Shown in pieces: positions 1 through 5,882 of a stretch of DNA of 5,882 nucleotides. Position 1 is the first letter of the stretch. Every line of letters starts with the position of its first letter. A program made the translations under genes and the position numbers. Source of the DNA: Pseudomonadota bacterium (GTDB taxonomy: Bacteria; Pseudomonadota; Alphaproteobacteria; Sphingomonadales; Sphingomonadaceae); NCBI GenBank assembly GCA_023386515.1, contig JAEWJQ010000146.1:1-5882 (forward strand), in the 5' to 3' direction. The notes beneath the pieces are model-generated. The model did no database searches and was not told the origin of the DNA. It saw only the letters and a program-made list of their open reading frames with translations.

Positions 1-1
1 C

Positions 2-343
2 ACCGTCACCGGAACGCTGGCCGGGCAAATCGTGATGGAGGGGTTCCTCGACATCCGGCTGCCGGTCTGGCTGCGGCGGCTGGTCACCCGGCTGCTCGCG
101 ATCGTCCCGGCGGTCCTCGTCGTCGGAGCGGCGGGCGACAGCGGTGCGACCCGGCTGCTGGTGCTGAGCCAGGTCGTGCTGAGCCTGCAATTGCCGTTCG
201 CCGTGGTACCTCTGGTCGCCTTCACCGGCCGTTCCACGGTGATGGGTCCGTTCGCCAGCCCGATCTGGCTGCGCGCTCTGGCCTGGACCATCGCGGCGAC
301 GATCATCGGCTTGAACATCACCTTATTGTGGGGAATGCTCTGA
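2..343 (+). CDS. mntH: NRAMP-family divalent metal transporter, C-terminal part (5' end outside window)
   Basis: Proton-coupled importer of Mn2+ (and often Fe2+) in the inner membrane. Only the last 113 residues are visible; the frame is open from base 2 and ends at the TGA at 341-343. The visible part begins with [16 protein letters not shown], a block conserved in NRAMP/MntH proteins, followed by a basic cytoplasmic stretch ([12 protein letters not shown]). Three hydrophobic segments follow, matching the last helices of the family: [15 protein letters not shown], then [20 protein letters not shown] with the typical SQ..LS.QLPFA signature, and a terminal helix ending ITLLWGML. The metal-binding DPGN and MPH motifs lie in the missing upstream part, so metal specificity cannot be judged here. 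An ATG at 32 is internal and not the start. The gene lies 101 bases upstream of glgP on the same strand with no clear terminator between them. It has no obvious functional link to glycogen metabolism. The family call is firm; the mntH symbol is slightly less so. Confidence 0.92.
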   Translation, partial: TVTGTLAGQIVMEGFLDIRLPVWLRRLVTRLLAIVPAVLVVGAAGDSGATRLLVLSQVVLSLQLPFAVVPLVAFTGRSTVMGPFASPIWLRALAWTIAATIIGLNITLLWGML

Positions 344-369
344 TCATCGCGCGGTTTCGCCCTTCGGCA

Positions 370-383
370 ACATGTTAACATGT
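370..383. promoter_or_regulatory. Perfect 14-bp AT-rich palindrome upstream of glgP, candidate operator
   Basis: The sequence ACATGTTAACATGT is identical to its own reverse complement over 14 bases. It also reads as two tandem, nearly identical octamers, AACATGTT (369-376) and AACATGTG (377-384). It sits about 60 bases before the likely glgP start, in the only AT-rich patch of an otherwise GC-rich neighbourhood, which is where a repressor or activator site for the glg operon would be expected. I do not recognise the motif as that of a named regulator, so the operator role is inferred from position and symmetry. Confidence 0.45.
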
Positions 384-435
384 GCCAAGATTATGGGCCC
401 TGTCGTCAAGTACGTGCTTACCCATTCCTAGCCAC

Positions 436-439
436 GGGG
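436..439 (+). promoter_or_regulatory. Weak ribosome-binding site supporting the glgP GTG start
   Basis: A GGGG run lies five bases before the GTG at 445. It is the only Shine-Dalgarno-like sequence near the N-terminus and helps favour this start over the GTG at 382, which has no purine-rich sequence in front of it. The match is modest. Confidence 0.4.
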
Positions 440-444
440 CCATT

Positions 445-2859
445 GTGACCGATAGCAATTCTCCTCAGGCACTCGCCTCTTCGATCGTCGACACGCTCGT
501 CCACCGGATCGGCAAGGACGCGCAGGCGGCGCGTCCGCACGATTGGCTTGCGGCGACGATCCTCACGTTGCGTAACGAGATCATCGAACGCTGGATGGAA
601 TCGACCAAGGCGGCGCATGCCGCCGGGGCAAAGCGGGTCTATTATCTGAGCCTCGAGTTCCTGATCGGCCGCCTGTTGCGCGACGCTTTGTCCAACCTCC
701 GCCATACCGAAGAGGTGGCGGCGGCCTTGTCGTCGCTCGGCGTCGACCTTGCGGAGATCGAGGAGATCGAGCCCGACGCCGCGCTCGGCAACGGCGGCCT
801 CGGCCGGCTCGCGGCGTGCTTCATGGAAAGCCTCGCCAGCCTCGACCTGCCGGCCTACGGTTATGGTATTCGCTACGTGAACGGCATGTTCCGCCAACGC
901 ATCGACGACGGCTGGCAGGTCGAGCTGCCGGAAACGTGGTTGGCACACGGCAACCCCTGGGAATTCGAGCGTAGGGAGAGCGCCTATTTCGTCGGCTTCG
1001 GCGGCGAGGTGACGAGCACCGCCGCGGGCCTGACCCATTGGTCGCCGGCAGAGGCGGTGGAGGCGGTCGCGTTCGACACGCCGATGGTCGGCTGGCGCGG
1101 CAAGCGGGTCAACACGCTGCGGCTGTGGCGCGCCCGCGCCTTCGACCCGATCCGCCTCGACCAGTTCAACGCCGGCGATTTCCAGGGCGCCCTCGCCGGG
1201 CAGCTGCGGGCGGAGACGCTGACCCGCGTCCTCTATCCCAACGACTCCACCCCCGCGGGGCAGGAATTGCGGCTGCGCCAGGAGTATTTCTTCTCCTCGG
1301 CTTCGATCCAGGACATCGTCCGCCGTCACGTCCAATATTTCGGCGACATCCGCACCCTGCCCGACAAGGCCGCGATCCAGCTGAACGATACCCATCCCGC
1401 GGTGTCGGTCGCCGAGCTGATGCGCGTGCTCATCGACTTCCACGAGCTGGCCTTCGACGAGGCGTGGGACATCACCCGCGCGACCTTTGGCTACACCAAT
1501 CACACCCTGCTGCCCGAAGCGCTGGAAAGCTGGCCGTTGCCGCTGTTCGAACGCCTGCTGCCGCGGCATATGCAACTGGTCTACCAGATCAACGCCAAGC
1601 TGTTGCGCGATGCCCGCAAGGTGAACGGTATCGACGATCGCGCCATCGCCGCGATCAGCCTGATCGACGAGGGCGGCGAACGGCGCGTCCGGATGGCGAA
1701 CCTCGCCTTCGCCGGCAGCCATTCGGTCAACGGCGTGGCGGCGTTGCACACCGACTTGATGAAGAAGACGGTGTTCGCGGACCTGCACCGGCTGTTCCCC
1801 GACCGGATCAACAACAAGACCAACGGCATCACCCCGCGCCGCTGGCTGCAGGAATGCAACCCCGGCCTGACCGAGCTGATCGCCGGCGCGATCGGCGAAA
1901 CCTTCCGCGACGACGCGCAGGCGCTGACCGCACTCGCGCCCTATGCCGACGATGCAGCCTTTCGGGAGCGTTTCGCCGCGGTGAAGCGTTCGAACAAGGT
2001 GGCACTGTCGAATTATCTCAAGGAAAGCATGGGCTTGCGGACTGATCCTGACGCCATCTTCGACGTCCAGATCAAGCGCATCCACGAATATAAGCGACAG
2101 TTGCTCAACATCGTCGAGACGGTGGCGCTGTATGACCAGATCCGCAGCCATCCGGAAAGGGACTGGACGCCGCGGGTCAAGCTGTTCGCCGGCAAGGCGG
2201 CGTCGAGCTATCACAACGCCAAGCTGGTCATCAAATTGGCCAATGACGTCGCCAAGCGGATCAATGCCGATCCTGCCGTCGGCGACTTGTTGAAGGTGGC
2301 CTTCGTGCCCAATTACAACGTCAGCCTTGCGGAACGGATGATCCCCGCTGCCGACCTGTCCGAGCAGATCAGCACCGCCGGCATGGAAGCCTCGGGCACC
2401 GGCAACATGAAGTTCGCGCTGAACGGCGCCTTGACGATCGGCACGCTCGACGGCGCCAATATCGAGATCAAGGATCATGTCGGCGACAACAACATCTTCA
2501 TCTTTGGCCTGACAGCCGACGAGGTCGCCGAAAAGCGCGCGGCCGGCTATGATCCGCGCGAGGTGATCGAGGGCTCGCGCGAACTGGCGCAGGCGGTCAG
2601 CGCGATCGCCTCCGGCGTCTTCTCGCCCGACGATCCTGACCGCTACAAGGGGCTGATGGGTGGCCTGTACGACCACGACTGGTTCATGGTCGCCGCCGAT
2701 TTTGACGCTTATTCCGCTGCGCAGCGGGCGGTCGACGCCCGCTGGAGCGACCCCGCCGCCTGGGGCCGGTCGGCAATCCTCAACGTCGCCAACATGGGCT
2801 GGTTCTCCTCCGACCGCACGATCAGCGAATATGCCCGCGACATCTGGGGCGTGATGTGA
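445..2859 (+). CDS. glgP: Glycogen/starch/alpha-glucan phosphorylase (GT35)
   Basis: Cytoplasmic, pyridoxal-phosphate-dependent enzyme that releases glucose-1-phosphate from the non-reducing ends of glycogen. The chosen GTG start gives 804 residues, typical for bacterial members. Visible family blocks are YYLSLEFLIGR (66-76), ALGNGGLGRLAACF (from 113), NDTHP (314-318), GYTNHTLLPEALE (349-361, His353 corresponding to muscle phosphorylase His377), NNKTNGITPRRWL (456-468), QIKRIHEYKRQ (542-552) and EASGTGNMKFALNGA (648-662). Lys656 in GNMKF is the PLP Schiff-base lysine. Lys544, Arg545 and Lys550 match the phosphate-site residues Lys568, Arg569 and Lys574 of the muscle enzyme, with identical spacing to the PLP lysine, so the catalytic core looks intact. 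The frame stays open upstream to a GTG at 382, but the extra 21 residues (MPRLWALSSSTC...) resemble no family sequence and would overlap the palindrome. First gene of the visible glg cluster; its TGA overlaps the glgB start by four bases. Function is near certain; the exact start is moderately certain. Confidence 0.97.
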   Translation: MTDSNSPQALASSIVDTLVHRIGKDAQAARPHDWLAATILTLRNEIIERWMESTKAAHAAGAKRVYYLSLEFLIGRLLRDALSNLRHTEEVAAALSSLGVDLAEIEEIEPDAALGNGGLGRLAACFMESLASLDLPAYGYGIRYVNGMFRQRIDDGWQVELPETWLAHGNPWEFERRESAYFVGFGGEVTSTAAGLTHWSPAEAVEAVAFDTPMVGWRGKRVNTLRLWRARAFDPIRLDQFNAGDFQGALAGQLRAETLTRVLYPNDSTPAGQELRLRQEYFFSSASIQDIVRRHVQYFGDIRTLPDKAAIQLNDTHPAVSVAELMRVLIDFHELAFDEAWDITRATFGYTNHTLLPEALESWPLPLFERLLPRHMQLVYQINAKLLRDARKVNGIDDRAIAAISLIDEGGERRVRMANLAFAGSHSVNGVAALHTDLMKKTVFADLHRLFPDRINNKTNGITPRRWLQECNPGLTELIAGAIGETFRDDAQALTALAPYADDAAFRERFAAVKRSNKVALSNYLKESMGLRTDPDAIFDVQIKRIHEYKRQLLNIVETVALYDQIRSHPERDWTPRVKLFAGKAASSYHNAKLVIKLANDVAKRINADPAVGDLLKVAFVPNYNVSLAERMIPAADLSEQISTAGMEASGTGNMKFALNGALTIGTLDGANIEIKDHVGDNNIFIFGLTADEVAEKRAAGYDPREVIEGSRELAQAVSAIASGVFSPDDPDRYKGLMGGLYDHDWFMVAADFDAYSAAQRAVDARWSDPAAWGRSAILNVANMGWFSSDRTISEYARDIWGVM
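2846..2849 (+). promoter_or_regulatory. Ribosome-binding site of glgB inside the end of glgP
   Basis: A GGGG run within the last codons of glgP lies six bases before the GTG start of glgB. Together with the GTGA stop/start overlap it supports initiation at 2856 coupled to termination of glgP translation. Confidence 0.45.
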
Positions 2860-5021
2860 AGCCGCCGCGCGGCGCCCTCGCAGCCCTGATGGAGGGGCGG
2901 CATGACGACCCCTTCTCGCTGCTCGGCATCTTCGCCGGGCCGACGGGCAGCTTCGCCCGCGCGCTGATCCCCGGCGCCGAAACCGTCGAGGCATATGCCC
3001 TCGATGGCACCAGCCTGGGCACGCTGACCCGCGTCGACGACCGCGGCCTGTTCGAAGGCGACGTCGCCGGCGATCCGCAACCGGTGAAATACAAGGCCCA
3101 GGGCTATGGCGCCGAATGGTGGCTGACCGACCCGTATAGCTTCGGCCCGGTGCTCGGCCCCACCGACGACTATCTGATGGCGGAAGGATCGCACTTCCGG
3201 CTGTGGGACAAGGTCGGCGCGCACCAGATCGAGCATGAGGGCGCACGGGGCACGCATTTCGCGGTTTGGGCCCCCAACGCCCGGCGGGTGTCGGTCGTCG
3301 GCGACTTCAACGACTGGAACGGCGCACGCCACGTGATGCGCCGCCGTGGAGCGGTCGGCGTGTGGGAGATCTTCCTTCCCGACATTGGCCCGGGCCGTGC
3401 CTACAAGTTCGAGATCGTCGGGCCGGATGGCACCGTCCAGCCGCTGAAGGCCGACCCCTTCGCCTTCGCCGCCGAATTGCGGCCGAAGACCGCGTCGATC
3501 ACCACCGCCCCGCCCGCGCATGTCTGGCACGACGCGCCGCATCGCGACAGCTGGGCGAGCGTCGATCCGCGCCGGGTGCCGATCAGCATCTACGAAGTGC
3601 ATGCCGGTTCCTGGGATCGCGACGAGAACGGATGGTATCTCAGCTGGGACGCGCTGGCGGATCGGCTGATCCCCTATGTCGTCGACCTGGGCTTCACTCA
3701 TATTGAGTTCATGCCGGTCAGCGAGCATCCCTATGATCCGTCATGGGGCTATCAGACCACAGGCCTCTACGCCCCGACCGCGCGGTTCGGCGATCACGAG
3801 GGCTTCGCACGCTTCGTCGACGGTGCGCATCAGGCGGGGATCGGCGTCATCCTCGACTGGGTACCAGCGCATTTCCCGACCGACTTGCACGGCCTCGCCA
3901 GGTTCGACGGCACCGCGCTCTACGAACACGACGATCCCCGCCTCGGCTTCCACCCCGACTGGAACACGGCGATCTACAATTTCGGTCGCCGCGAGGTCGA
4001 GGCGTTCCTCGTCAACAATGCCCTGTTCTGGGCCGAACGCTATCATGTCGACGGACTGCGCGTCGATGCGGTCGCCTCGATGCTGTACCGGGACTACAGC
4101 CGCCAGGCGGGCGAATGGATCCCGAATGCGGAGGGCGGCCGCGAAAATTGGGAGGCGGTGGACTTCCTGCGCGCGATGAACCGCGCGGTCTATCGCGAGC
4201 ATCCCGGCATCTTCACCATCGCCGAGGAATCGACCAGCTGGCCGGGCGTGTCCGCCCCCGCCCTGCACGACGGGCCGCGCAACAATCTCGGTTTCGGCTT
4301 CAAATGGAACATGGGGTGGATGCACGACGTGCTCCACTATTTCGCACGCGAGCCGATCCATCGGCGCCATCACCATGGCGAGATCAATTTCGGCCTGGTC
4401 TACGCCTTCAACGAGAATTTCGTGCTGCCGCTGAGCCACGACGAGGTGGTGCACGGCATGGGCACGCTGCTCGAGAAGATGCCGGGCGACGACTGGCAGA
4501 AGTTCGCGAACCTGCGCAGCCTCTATGCGTTCATGTGGGGCTATCCCGGCAAGAAGCTGCTGTTCATGGGACAGGAATTCGCCCAGCGCCGCGAATGGAG
4601 CGAGGATCGCGCGCTCGACTGGGGTCTGCGCTGTGCCCATTCGCATGAGGGCGTGCGCAATCTGCTGCGCGATCTCAACCGCGTCTATCGCGATACGCCC
4701 GCACTTTATGCGCGCGATTGCGAGGCGGAGGGGTTTGCGTGGCTGGTCGCCGACGATGCGCTCAACTCAGTCTTCGCCTGGCTGCGCACCGCGCCGGGCG
4801 AGAAGCCGGTGGCGGTAATCGCCAATCTGACCCCGGTGGCGCGCGCGCCCTATCGCGTCCCCCTGCCGCACGACGGCTGCTGGCGCGAGATCATCAATTC
4901 GGACGCGCACGAATATTGGGGGTCCGGCCTGGGCAATTTGGGCGGCGTGACGGCGAAGGATGGCGGCGCATGGGTCACGCTGCCGCCGCTCGCGACGATC
5001 ATGCTGCAATTCGCGGGCTGA
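2856..5021 (+). CDS. glgB: 1,4-alpha-glucan branching enzyme (GH13)
   Basis: Cuts an alpha-1,4-glucan chain and re-attaches the piece through an alpha-1,6 bond, making the branches of glycogen. The product has 721 residues, close to the E. coli enzyme (728). Domains in order: an N-terminal N1 module from about residue 15 (HDDPFSLLG), a CBM48 carbohydrate-binding module near 128-215 ([11 protein letters not shown] from 132, GDFNDWN at 149-155), the GH13 catalytic barrel from about 240 (YEVHAGSW 246-253) and a C-terminal beta domain after about 620. Catalytic residues are present: nucleophile Asp404 in [10 protein letters not shown], acid/base Glu457 in [11 protein letters not shown], and Asp529 in [18 protein letters not shown] (334-340) is the first conserved GH13 region. 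Compared with E. coli (Asp405, Glu458, Asp526), the segment between the last two is four residues longer. The GTG start overlaps the glgP stop and has a GGGG six bases upstream; an in-frame ATG at 2889 is a less likely alternative because it has no clear ribosome-binding site and would trim the start of N1. Confidence 0.98.
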   Translation: MKPPRGALAALMEGRHDDPFSLLGIFAGPTGSFARALIPGAETVEAYALDGTSLGTLTRVDDRGLFEGDVAGDPQPVKYKAQGYGAEWWLTDPYSFGPVLGPTDDYLMAEGSHFRLWDKVGAHQIEHEGARGTHFAVWAPNARRVSVVGDFNDWNGARHVMRRRGAVGVWEIFLPDIGPGRAYKFEIVGPDGTVQPLKADPFAFAAELRPKTASITTAPPAHVWHDAPHRDSWASVDPRRVPISIYEVHAGSWDRDENGWYLSWDALADRLIPYVVDLGFTHIEFMPVSEHPYDPSWGYQTTGLYAPTARFGDHEGFARFVDGAHQAGIGVILDWVPAHFPTDLHGLARFDGTALYEHDDPRLGFHPDWNTAIYNFGRREVEAFLVNNALFWAERYHVDGLRVDAVASMLYRDYSRQAGEWIPNAEGGRENWEAVDFLRAMNRAVYREHPGIFTIAEESTSWPGVSAPALHDGPRNNLGFGFKWNMGWMHDVLHYFAREPIHRRHHHGEINFGLVYAFNENFVLPLSHDEVVHGMGTLLEKMPGDDWQKFANLRSLYAFMWGYPGKKLLFMGQEFAQRREWSEDRALDWGLRCAHSHEGVRNLLRDLNRVYRDTPALYARDCEAEGFAWLVADDALNSVFAWLRTAPGEKPVAVIANLTPVARAPYRVPLPHDGCWREIINSDAHEYWGSGLGNLGGVTAKDGGAWVTLPPLATIMLQFAG

Positions 5022-5026
5022 TCCTG

Positions 5027-5071
5027 ATGACAACGACAATGAACAGAATGATGGAGAGGGGTCGATGGTAG
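5027..5071 (+). other. Short 14-codon leader ORF overlapping the glgC start
   Basis: In the glgB-glgC gap an ATG at 5027 opens a 14-codon frame ([14 protein letters not shown]) that stops at the TAG 5069-5071, just past the glgC ATG at 5065. Four of its codons are ATG, so ribosomes could enter at 5027, 5039, 5048 or 5051. There is no clear Shine-Dalgarno for the first ATG, and the glgC ribosome-binding site lies inside this frame. It may be chance, or it may couple translation into glgC; nothing shows that a peptide is made. Confidence 0.15.
5053..5061 (+). promoter_or_regulatory. Strong ribosome-binding site of glgC
   Basis: GGAGAGGGG lies immediately upstream of the ATG at 5065; its GGAG core is eight bases from the start codon. 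It is the strongest Shine-Dalgarno match in the window and fixes the glgC start. No other in-frame ATG or GTG occurs between the glgB stop and this site. Confidence 0.75.
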
Positions 5072-5882
5072 ACCGGATAGGACGTCACCCGCTGTCGCGC
5101 GATGCGATGGCCTATGTGCTCGCAGGCGGACGGGGCAGTCGGCTGATGGAATTGACCGACACGCGCGCCAAGCCGGCGGTCTATTTCGGCGGTAAGAGCC
5201 GGATCATCGACTTCGCGCTGTCCAACGCGATCAATTCGGGCATCCGCCGGATCGGCGTCGCGACACAATACAAGGCGCACAGCCTGATCCGCCATCTGCA
5301 GCGCGGCTGGAACTTCCTGCGCGACGAGCGCAACGAAAGCTTCGATATCCTGCCGGCCAGCCAGCGCGTCTCGGAATTCCAATGGTATGAGGGCACCGCC
5401 GACGCGGTGTTCCAGAACATCGACATCATCGAGAGTTACGGTCCCGAGTTCATGGTGATCCTGGCCGGGGATCACATCTACAAGATGGACTATGAGATCA
5501 TGCTCCAGCAGCATTGCGACAGTGGCGCCGACGTCACCGTCGCCTGCATGGAGGTGCCGCGCATGGAGGCGCGGGCGTTTGGCGTGATGCACGTCGACGA
5601 GACCGACCGGATCATCGACTTCGTCGAAAAGCCGGCCGATCCGCCGTCGATCCCCGGCCAGCCCGACGTGGCGCTCGCCAGCCTCGGCTTCTACGTCTTC
5701 CGCACCGCCTTCCTGATCGACCAGCTGCGCCGCGACGCCGATACCGAAGGATCGGCACGCGACTTCGGCAAGGACATCATCCCCTACCTCGTCCAGCACG
5801 GCAAGGCGCAGGCGCACCGCTTCTCGGCAAGCTGCGTGCGCACCAGCGAGGAACCTGCCGCCTATTGGCGCGACGTCGGCAC
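5065..5882 (+). CDS. glgC: Glucose-1-phosphate adenylyltransferase (ADP-glucose pyrophosphorylase), N-terminal 272 residues, 3' end outside window
   Basis: Makes ADP-glucose and pyrophosphate from ATP and glucose-1-phosphate, the committed and allosterically controlled step of bacterial glycogen synthesis, in the cytoplasm. About 272 of the usual 400-430 residues are visible. The Rossmann-like nucleotidyltransferase domain begins with [12 protein letters not shown] (16-27) and continues through [10 protein letters not shown] (34-43) and [16 protein letters not shown]. Tyr108 in WYEGTADAV, Asp136 in [12 protein letters not shown] and Lys189 in FVEKPADPP match E. coli Tyr114, catalytic Asp142 and glucose-1-phosphate-binding Lys195, all at a constant offset of six. 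The C-terminal left-handed beta-helix is not in the window. The sequence most resembles the Agrobacterium class, which is known to be activated by fructose-6-phosphate and pyruvate. The residue equivalent to E. coli activator-site Lys39 is Thr33 here. The gene starts 43 bases after glgB, so it is most likely co-transcribed with it. Confidence 0.97.
   Translation, partial: MVDRIGRHPLSRDAMAYVLAGGRGSRLMELTDTRAKPAVYFGGKSRIIDFALSNAINSGIRRIGVATQYKAHSLIRHLQRGWNFLRDERNESFDILPASQRVSEFQWYEGTADAVFQNIDIIESYGPEFMVILAGDHIYKMDYEIMLQQHCDSGADVTVACMEVPRMEARAFGVMHVDETDRIIDFVEKPADPPSIPGQPDVALASLGFYVFRTAFLIDQLRRDADTEGSARDFGKDIIPYLVQHGKAQAHRFSASCVRTSEEPAAYWRDVG

Noticed and set aside
311..339. Possible sigma-70 promoter, TTGAAC with AATGCT 17 bases further on.
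   Set aside because: It lies within the transporter coding sequence, and the -10 element matches the consensus poorly. TTAACA at 375-380 likewise has no -10 partner at proper spacing.
350..368. Possible hairpin GCG..TTT..CGC after the transporter stop as a terminator.
   Set aside because: The stem is only about three base pairs and no T-run follows.
382..444. N-terminal extension of GlgP from a GTG at 382.
   Set aside because: The 21 added residues fit no family pattern, there is no ribosome-binding site upstream, and the start would fall inside the palindrome. GTG at 445 is preferred.
1038..2045. 335-codon + strand frame inside glgP.
   Set aside because: Arg/Pro/Gly-rich out-of-frame shadow without motifs; glgP is uninterrupted in its own frame over the same bases.
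418..3246. Very long (942-codon) open frame on the minus strand opposite glgP and the start of glgB.
   Set aside because: Antisense open frames of this kind are common in GC-rich coding DNA. The translation is rich in Arg, Gly, Asp, His and Val with no recognisable domain, and it runs across the glgP/glgB phase change, while the + strand genes show full family motifs.
2709..3728. 339-codon minus-strand open frame opposite the glgP end and glgB.
   Set aside because: No domain or motif and biased composition. It lies antisense to well-conserved coding sequence.
4999..5817. 272-codon minus-strand open frame opposite glgC.
   Set aside because: Same GC-driven antisense effect. The opposite strand carries intact GlgC catalytic motifs throughout.

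Overview
The window is a stretch of GC-rich (roughly two-thirds GC by eye) bacterial chromosome with all genes on the + strand. It holds the 3' end of an NRAMP-type metal transporter gene, followed by the start of a glycogen operon in the order glgP - glgB - glgC. The window cuts the first and last genes. Codon usage, the GTG/ATG starts and the protein sequences suggest an alphaproteobacterium, probably a sphingomonad or relative. The GlgC N-terminus closely resembles the Agrobacterium-type enzyme as I remember it. The taxon is an inference; no taxonomic marker gene is present.

Layout: (1) bases 2-343, C-terminal 113 residues of a proton-coupled Mn2+/Fe2+ transporter (MntH/NRAMP). (2) 344-444, a 101-base gap that holds a perfect 14-bp AT-rich palindrome at 370-383 and a possible hairpin at the glgP ribosome-binding site. 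No convincing terminator or sigma-70 promoter is visible. (3) 445-2859, glycogen phosphorylase, complete, most likely starting at a GTG. (4) 2856-5021, 1,4-alpha-glucan branching enzyme, complete, overlapping the glgP stop by four bases (GTGA). (5) 5022-5064, a short A-rich leader with several out-of-frame ATGs and a strong Shine-Dalgarno. (6) 5065 to the window end, glucose-1-phosphate adenylyltransferase, first 272 residues.

How the genes work together: GlgC makes ADP-glucose from glucose-1-phosphate and ATP. A glycogen synthase, expected downstream but not seen, would polymerise it, and GlgB would introduce the alpha-1,6 branches. GlgP removes glucose units from chain ends as glucose-1-phosphate. 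Degradation and synthesis genes therefore appear to share one transcript, so flux direction probably depends on allosteric control of the enzymes rather than on separate transcription.

This is mainly an ordinary housekeeping region. I see no new biological system, mobile element, CRISPR array or RNA gene. The points most worth a second look are the palindrome upstream of glgP, substitutions in the GlgC N-terminal activator region, and a four-residue expansion near the GlgB active site.
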